Positions 61,787 to 64,000 of a DNA stretch of 64,000 nucleotides are shown here, piece by piece. Numbering within the stretch: position 1 is the stretch's first letter; each line of letters begins with the position of its first letter. Source of the DNA: Elymus sibiricus (Eukaryota; Streptophyta; Magnoliopsida; Poales; Poaceae); NCBI GenBank assembly GCA_039707655.1, contig CM077673.1, positions 7,078,001 to 7,142,000 on the forward strand, written 5' to 3'. The notes below the pieces were generated by a model that saw nothing but the letters and a program-made list of their open reading frames with translations, was not told the origin of the DNA and did no database searches. Made by a program: the position numbers and the translations under genes.

Positions 61787-63911
61787 CCAAAATTAGTGAG
61801 TAATAGCAAAAAAAACTAGCCGGGACACACAAAATCTTCTAGTTTTGGCGAGGTCCCCGTAACCGCACCCCGGGCTTCCCCGAACGTTCGGACGACCACG
61901 ACTACCGAAAAACAGTGAATGATAGCATAGAAATCTGGTCAGAATGGACAAAATCTGCGAGTTTTGGCAAGGTCCCATAAGCGAACCCCGGAGATCCCCG
62001 AACATTTGGATCGCCCCGGGACCCAAAATGAGTGAGTAATAGCATAGAAAACTGGTAAGATGGGACCAAATCTGCGAGTTTTTGTGAGGTCCCCGTAACC
62101 GGACCCCGGGCTTCCCCGAACATTCAGATGACTACGACAACCAAAAAAGAGTGAATAATTGCATAGAAAACTGGTTAGAATGGACCAAATCTGCGAGTTT
62201 TTGCGAGGTCCCCGTAACCGGATCCCGGGCATCCCCAAATCTTGGGACGACCACGACAACCAAAAATAGTGAATAATAGCGCAGAAAACTGGTAGAATGG
62301 ACCAAATCTGCGAGTTTCGGCCAGGTCCCCGTATGCGGACCCCCGTGTTCCCGGGACGTTTGGATCGCCCCGGGACCCAAAATTAGTGAGTAATAGCATA
62401 GAAAACTGGCCGGGACACACAAAATCTGCTAGTTTTGGCGAGGTCCCCGTAACCGCACCCCGGGCTTCCCCGAACGTTCGGATGACCACAACTACCGAAA
62501 AACAGTGAATGATAGCATAGAAATCTGGTCAGAATGGACAAAATCTGCGAGTTTTGGCAAGGTCCCATAAGCGAACCCCGGAGATCCCCGAACATTTGGA
62601 TCGCCCCGGGACCCAAAATGAGTGAGTAATAGCATAGAAAACTGGTAAGATGGGACCAAATCTGCGAGTTTTTGTGAGGTCCCCGTAACCGGACCCCGGG
62701 CTTCCCCGAACATTCAGATGACTACGACAACCAAAAAAGAGTGAATAATTGCATAGAAAACTGGTTAGAATGGACCAAATCTGCGAGTTTTTGCGAGGTC
62801 CCCGTAACCGGATCCCGGGCATCCCCAAATCTTGGGACGACCACGACAACCAAAAATAGTGAATAATAGCACAGAAAACTGGTAAAATGGACCAAATCTG
62901 CGAGTTTCGGCCAGGTCCCCGTATGCGGACCCCCGTGTTCCCGGGACGTTTGGATCGCCCCGGGACCCAAAATTAGTGAGTAATAGCATAGAAAACTGGC
63001 CGGGACACACAAAATCTGCTAGTTTTGGCGAGGTCCCCGTAACCGCACCCCGGGCTTCCCCGAACGTTCGGATGACCACAACTACCGAAAAACAGTGAAT
63101 GATAGCATAGAAATCTGGTCAGAATGGACAAAATCTGCGAGTTTTGGCGAGGTCCCCGTAAGCGGACCCTGGGGTTCCCCAAACATTTGGATCGCCCCGA
63201 GACCGAAAATCAATGAGTAATAGCATACAAAACTGGCCAAAACGGAAAAAATCTGCGAGTTTTGGCGAGGTCCACGTAACCGCACCCCGGGCTTCCCCGA
63301 ACGTTCGGACGACCACGACTCCCAAAAACCAGTGAATAATAGCATAGAAAACTGGTAGGAATGGACCAAATCTACGAGTTTTGGCCAGGTCCCCGTATGC
63401 GGACCCCGGGGTTCCCCGGACGTTTGGATCGCCCCGGGACCAAAATTAGTGAGTAATAGCATAAAAACTAGCCGGGACACACAAAATCTGCTAGTTTTGG
63501 CGAGGTCCCCGTAACCGCACCCCGGGCTTCCCCGAACGTTCGGATGACCACAACTACCGAAAAACAGTGAATGATAGCATAGAAATCTGGTCAGAATGGA
63601 CAAAATCTGCGAGTTTTGGCGACGTCCCCGTAAGCGGACCCTGGGGTTCCCCGAACATTTGGATCGCCCCGAGACCGAAAATCAATGAGTAATAGCATAC
63701 AAAACTGGCCGAAACGGAAAAAATCTGCGAGTTTTGGCGAGGTCCACGTAACCGCACCCCGGGCTTCCCCGAACGTTCGGACGACCACGACTACCAAAAA
63801 CCAGTGAATAATAGCATAGAAAACTGGTAGGAATGGACCAAATCTGCGAGTTTTGGCCAGGTCCCCGTATGCGGACCCCGGGGTTCCCCGGACGTTTGGA
63901 TCGCCCCGGGA
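61787..63911 (+). repeat. Q5b-Q5a-R4d-R4e unit (2125 bp, one base short)
   Basis: Q5b 61787, Q5a 62377, R4d 62967, R4e 63440. One A is missing in the A-run of the last A' (63461-63470, 'ataaaaacta'). A private G to C lies at 63623. 'gactccc' is present near 63319. The one-base deletion alters the minus-strand frame and creates the longest open frame in the window (63082-63603), which is an accident of the repeat. Confidence 0.9.
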
Positions 63912-64000
63912 CCAAAATTAGTGAGTAATAGCAAAAAAAACTAGCCGGGACACACAAAATCTTCTAGTTTTGGCGAGGTCCCCGTAACCGCACCCCGGGC
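63912..64000 (+). repeat. Partial A monomer at window end
   Basis: 89 bp of an A with the eight-A run, 'caaaatcttctag' and GAGGTCCCCGTAACC. Its form matches the A of Q5b, and its position corresponds to Q5b 50565 at +13347 bp, so a Q5b block probably continues beyond the window. Confidence 0.8.

Larger units (their letters stand above)
1..64000. repeat. Satellite DNA array, ~118 bp monomer, higher-order repeat organisation
   Basis: The window is entirely tandem monomers of 117-119 bp in one orientation. Taking the start as the CCAAAA/CCGAAAA boundary, blocks tile from position 4 to 63911 without gap: 31 P5 (591 bp), 18 Q5 (590 bp), 35 R4 of 472 bp and 39 R4 of 473 bp, which sum exactly to 63908 bp. 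No stretch over 300 bases is free of the repeat. Each monomer has a roughly 60 bp AT-rich half (in the E monomer at 2604, about 38% GC) and a roughly 57 bp GC-rich half (about 74% GC). Many short open frames exist, mostly on the minus strand, but they recur with the repeat, overlap in several frames and have no gene-like context. A junction motif resembles the grass 118 bp satellite pSc119.2 (recalled, not searched). That this is satellite DNA is certain; the family assignment is moderate. Confidence 0.98.

Noticed and set aside
63082..63603. Longest minus-strand open frame (173 codons) and the many recurring 60-130 codon frames
   Set aside because: They recur with the monomer, overlap in several frames, and carry repeat-derived, low-information peptides. 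The monomer length (118 = 39x3+1) shifts frame every monomer. The 173-codon frame exists only because of a one-base deletion at 63461-63470.
1..64000. CRISPR array
   Set aside because: The repeats are 118 bp and contiguous with no unique spacers, and no cas-like gene is present.
1..64000. 5S rRNA gene tandem array (monomer length is close to 5S)
   Set aside because: No recognisable 5S internal promoter boxes or rRNA sequence; the monomers are contiguous without spacer and differ by class.
1..64000. LTR retrotransposon or TIR element hidden in the array
   Set aside because: Block lengths account for every base between 4 and 63911; no foreign sequence, target-site duplication or long inverted repeat was seen.

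Overview
The whole 64 kb window is one uninterrupted, head-to-tail satellite DNA array. I found no gene, RNA gene, transposable element, CRISPR array or unique-sequence stretch in it. The basic unit is a ~118 bp monomer (117, 118 or 119 bp depending on class). Each monomer has an AT-rich first half with short A-tracts and a GC-rich, CpG-rich second half. By tracking the repeat phase I count 541 complete monomers from position 4 to 63911, with a 3 bp tail before and an 89 bp partial monomer after. All lie in the same orientation.

Organism: a eukaryote, probably a grass of the Pooideae/Triticeae. The evidence is the 118 bp period and one motif. Read on the minus strand, the B/C monomer junction gives CTATTACTCAC, three bases, then TTTTGGGTCCC. 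From memory, the rye 118 bp satellite pSc119.2 ('120-bp family') has CTATTACTCAC, three bases, then TTTGGGGTCCC. I could not run a database search, so this stays an inference; chromosomal position (subtelomeric in rye for that family) cannot be read from the sequence.

Layout: monomers fall into classes A, B, C, D, E (plus F, G and the variants A', A'', B', D', E') and are organised in three block types that tile the window exactly. P5 is A-B-C-D-E (591 bp, 31 copies). Q5 is A-B-C-F-G (590 bp, 18 copies). R4 is A'-B'-D'-E' (472 or 473 bp, 74 copies). Every block starts with an A-type monomer, so successive five-monomer blocks are always 5+4n monomers apart (590/591, 1063, 1536, 2008/2009 or 2480 bp). 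Subtypes can be told apart by fixed variants (P5a/P5b, Q5a/Q5b, R4a to R4e).

Regions: 1-2130 is an irregular entry (P5a R4a R4c P5b). 2131-14886 is six near-identical tandem copies of an 18-monomer, 2126 bp higher-order repeat (P5a R4a P5b R4b). 14887-30008 is built from the same blocks plus R4c, with a 22-monomer 2599 bp unit and a tandem 2717 bp duplication. At 30009 the Q5 block appears for the first time, and 30009-64000 is a Q5-rich domain with P5 islands at 31545, 33081, 43359, 44895 and 52574. It is shaped by segmental duplications of 5080 bp and 2599 bp in tandem, and by longer-range copies at offsets of 9215, 11814, 7679 and 13348 bp. Private variants are inherited with each copied segment, so the order of amplification events can be partly read. 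No coding function is present; any function would be structural (heterochromatin, chromatin phasing) or through satellite transcripts.
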